A program made the position numbers and the translations under genes. The notes below the pieces were generated by a model, which worked only from the letters and a program-made list of their open reading frames with translations, did no database searches and was not told the DNA's origin. A stretch of DNA of 64,000 nt from Pedobacter petrophilus. GTDB lineage: Bacteria > Bacteroidota > Bacteroidia > Sphingobacteriales > Sphingobacteriaceae. How positions within the stretch are numbered: position 1 is the stretch's first letter; every line of letters begins with the position of its first letter. Of the stretch, positions 62,085-64,000 are shown piece after piece. The stretch covers positions 62,001 through 126,000 of the forward strand of contig NZ_WKKH01000008.1 in assembly GCF_009674725.1 (NCBI RefSeq). Reading direction: 5' to 3'.

Positions 62085-63392
62085 ATGATAGAAAAAAATA
62101 ATAAGAAAACCATTCGTTCCTGGGCTTTCTTCGATTGGGCTAACTCGGCCTATAATCTGGTCATTACGTCAACGATTTTTCCTGCCTACTATACCATTAT
62201 TACCACCACAAAAGAACATGGTGATCAGGTTACTTTTTTTGGAAGAAGCTTCGTAAACACTTCACTATCCAATTATGCGTTGTCTTTTGCCTATTTGATT
62301 ATGGCTTTAGCGCTACCTGTGCTGTCGTCGATTGCTGATCGGCGGGGCAACAAAAAATCGTTCATGAAATTCTTTACCTACATGGGCGGTGTGTCTTGTA
62401 TGGCACTTTATTTTTTCAAACTCGATACCTTAGAAATGAGTATCATCTTCTTTGCACTGGCTGCAATGGGCTATATAGGTGGCGTGTTATTCAGTAATTC
62501 TTATTTGCCAGAGATTGCAACGGAAGAACACCAGGACAGAGTAAGTGCGCAAGGTTTTTCCTATGGCTACATCGGTTCTGTGCTTTTGCAGCTTGTTTGC
62601 TTCCTGTTTGTGCTAAAGCCGGAATGGTTCGGGATTTCAGACGCATCGTTTCCACCCAGGTTATCTTTTTTATTAGTAGGCGTCTGGTGGATTGCCTTTT
62701 CGCAAATACCCTTTTCCGTTCTTCCCAACGGAACACCTCAGGTTGATAAAGTTAAAACCAACATCATCAAAGATGGCTTTAATGAATTATCAAAAGTATG
62801 GCAGCAGCTAAAACAGATTAAAAGATTGAAGGGGTTTTTGCTTTCGTTCTTTTTCTATTCCATGGGCGTTCAAACCATTATGCTGGCTGCAGCGGGTTTC
62901 GCAGAAAAAACTTTAAAACTTGGAACGGCAAAACTGATCGCTGTAATCCTAATCATTCAGTTGGTTGCAATTCCCGGCGCCCTGCTCATGTCTTATCTGG
63001 CTAAGAAAATAGGCAATATAAACATCTTAATTATGGTGGTGCTGGTTTGGATCGGCTGCTGTATTTATGGATATTACATCACCAATGAGATTCAATTCTA
63101 TTCACTTGCAGCAATTGTGGGTCTTATTATGGGAGGAATTCAATCGCTATCCCGCTCAACATATTCTAAATATCTACCAACAAATACGCCTGACACCACA
63201 TCATTCTTTAGCTTTTACGATGTAACAGAAAAACTGGCCATCGTAATTGGATTATTTAGTTTTGCCTACATCGAAGATTTAACGGGAAACATTCGCTATT
63301 CTATTATTGCTTTGGCATCATTTTTTATCGTTGGCTTAATCTTTTTGCTAATCTTACGGAAAAACGAAAGCAAAGAAGTAGTAAAGTTGTAA
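62085..63392 (+). CDS. MFS transporter, UMF1/Atg22-like
   Basis: The 435-residue integral membrane protein has about 12 helices and the N-terminal RSWAFFDWANSAYN motif of the UMF1 (Atg22-like) family, a branch of the major facilitator superfamily. The cytoplasmic loop after helix 2/3 is basic (ADRRGNKKSFMKFF), as in other MFS proteins, and GGIQSLSRSTYSKYLP is a further family motif. The substrate cannot be told. It is 20 nt before a CCG-domain gene and they may be co-transcribed. Confidence 0.9.
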   Translation: MIEKNNKKTIRSWAFFDWANSAYNLVITSTIFPAYYTIITTTKEHGDQVTFFGRSFVNTSLSNYALSFAYLIMALALPVLSSIADRRGNKKSFMKFFTYMGGVSCMALYFFKLDTLEMSIIFFALAAMGYIGGVLFSNSYLPEIATEEHQDRVSAQGFSYGYIGSVLLQLVCFLFVLKPEWFGISDASFPPRLSFLLVGVWWIAFSQIPFSVLPNGTPQVDKVKTNIIKDGFNELSKVWQQLKQIKRLKGFLLSFFFYSMGVQTIMLAAAGFAEKTLKLGTAKLIAVILIIQLVAIPGALLMSYLAKKIGNINILIMVVLVWIGCCIYGYYITNEIQFYSLAAIVGLIMGGIQSLSRSTYSKYLPTNTPDTTSFFSFYDVTEKLAIVIGLFSFAYIEDLTGNIRYSIIALASFFIVGLIFLLILRKNESKEVVKL

Positions 63393-63412
63393 GTTTGTGG
63401 CGTTAAGATATT

Positions 63413-64000
63413 ATGAAAGTAGAATTATTTATCCCTTGTTTTGTTGATCAGTTATACCCGGAAACCGCATTTAACACCATGAGGTTACTAGAAAAATCTG
63501 GCTGTAAGGTGGAGTACAATTCGAAACAAACCTGTTGTGGTCAGCCAGCCTATAATGCAGGTTATTGGGACGAGGCAAAAGAGGTAGGGACAAAATTCTT
63601 AAACGATTTTTCAGAAAACACATATGTGGTTGCACCTTCAGCATCTTGCGTTGGCATGGTAAAAGGAGGTTATAACGATTTGTTTACCAATACGATAGTC
63701 CACAATAAGTGCCGGAATTTACAATCCAATATCTGGGAACTTTCAGACTTTTTAGTCAACGTAGCAAAGAAGGATTATTTCGGGGCAGAGTTGGAGGGGA
63801 AAGCCGTTTATCACGATTCATGCAGTGCGCTTCGGGAATGTAAAATTAAAGATGAACCCCGTCAGTTACTTTCAAAAGTTCACGGCCTGGAAATGTTAGA
63901 GATGCAGGATACCGACATGTGTTGTGGCTTCGGCGGAACTTTTGCCGTTAAATTCGATGCGATTTCTTCGGCAATGGCGGAGCAGAAAGTAAATCATGCC
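63413..64000 (+). CDS. LutA-like (Fe-S)-binding CCG-domain protein, 3' end cut by the window
   Basis: The 196 visible codons of this cytoplasmic protein match the LutA/YkgE type. LutA works with LutB and LutC in lactate oxidation. Two Cys-rich (CCG) repeats are seen: FIPCFVDQLYP with TCCGQPAYNAG, and YHDSCSALR with DMCCGFGGTFA. The frame is open to the last base; up to about 50 more residues are expected. It lies 20 nt after the transporter gene. The rest of the operon, lutB and lutC if present, would be to the right. Confidence 0.85.
   Translation, partial: MKVELFIPCFVDQLYPETAFNTMRLLEKSGCKVEYNSKQTCCGQPAYNAGYWDEAKEVGTKFLNDFSENTYVVAPSASCVGMVKGGYNDLFTNTIVHNKCRNLQSNIWELSDFLVNVAKKDYFGAELEGKAVYHDSCSALRECKIKDEPRQLLSKVHGLEMLEMQDTDMCCGFGGTFAVKFDAISSAMAEQKVNHA

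Overview
The window looks like a chromosomal segment of a Bacteroidota bacterium, most likely a Sphingobacteriaceae member close to Pedobacter. This is an inference. The DNA is AT-rich, starts lack Shine-Dalgarno sequences, several starts are preceded by the Bacteroidota -7 box TAnnTTTG, exported proteins have short signal peptides ending in AQ, and the gene content (GNAT-nitrilase fusion, ligase-associated DNA repair cluster, tandem DUF3857 proteins, SatD-DUF3307 pair) is typical of the group. No rRNA, tRNA, insertion sequence, prophage or CRISPR array was seen, and most genes are ordinary core genes.

Layout. 1-5433: end of a D-2-hydroxyacid dehydrogenase, an exported membrane protein, a SAM hydrolase, phoH, purC, a degenerate STAS protein and ribonuclease Z. 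5766-12580: envelope genes, with an MlaD/Mce protein and two murein amidases on the minus strand, divergent from lptD-cinA. 12628-14438: a 2-oxoacid dehydrogenase E2 and thioredoxin, the latter preceded by a six-copy 7-bp repeat. 14439-20345: a four-gene minus-strand DNA repair operon (exonuclease, ATP-dependent ligase, DEXH helicase, PdeM phosphoesterase). 20384-21831: three 28-bp palindromic iterons, then satD and a DUF3307 membrane protein. 22010-31666: a DPP-IV-like peptidase, a small exported protein, enoyl-CoA hydratase, then a probable DNA-uptake operon (beta-barrel protein, HhH-beta-barrel protein, ComEC), and an L,D-transpeptidase-like protein. 31872-41733: an SDR-DUF2867 protein, a 40-residue membrane peptide, two DUF3857/transglutaminase proteins, an ExoX-like exonuclease with a possible leader ORF, an M1 peptidase, queG and a small anchored protein. 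41825-52861: GNAT-nitrilase, ruvB, 3-hydroxyacyl-CoA dehydrogenase, pdxH, yqgE, nitrilase, AraC regulator, purE, purK, a BaiN-like flavoprotein and an exported protein. 52999-64000: a radical SAM protein, a small membrane protein, a secreted beta-propeller amidohydrolase, a DUF1016 nuclease, recQ, an MFS/UMF1 transporter and the start of a LutA-like CCG-domain protein.

The most unusual part is the SatD-DUF3307 module. Three identical palindromes lie just upstream of satD and behind the divergent repair operon. SatD itself reads as a degenerate class III nucleotide-cyclase-like domain joined to a helix-turn-helix, and its partner is a polytopic membrane protein with conserved His/Asp motifs. 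Other points of interest are the HhH-beta-barrel/ComEC operon, terminator-like hairpins lying 13-15 nt upstream of three start codons, probable leaderless promoters at pdxH and ruvB, and the TAGTAAA repeat touching the thioredoxin start.
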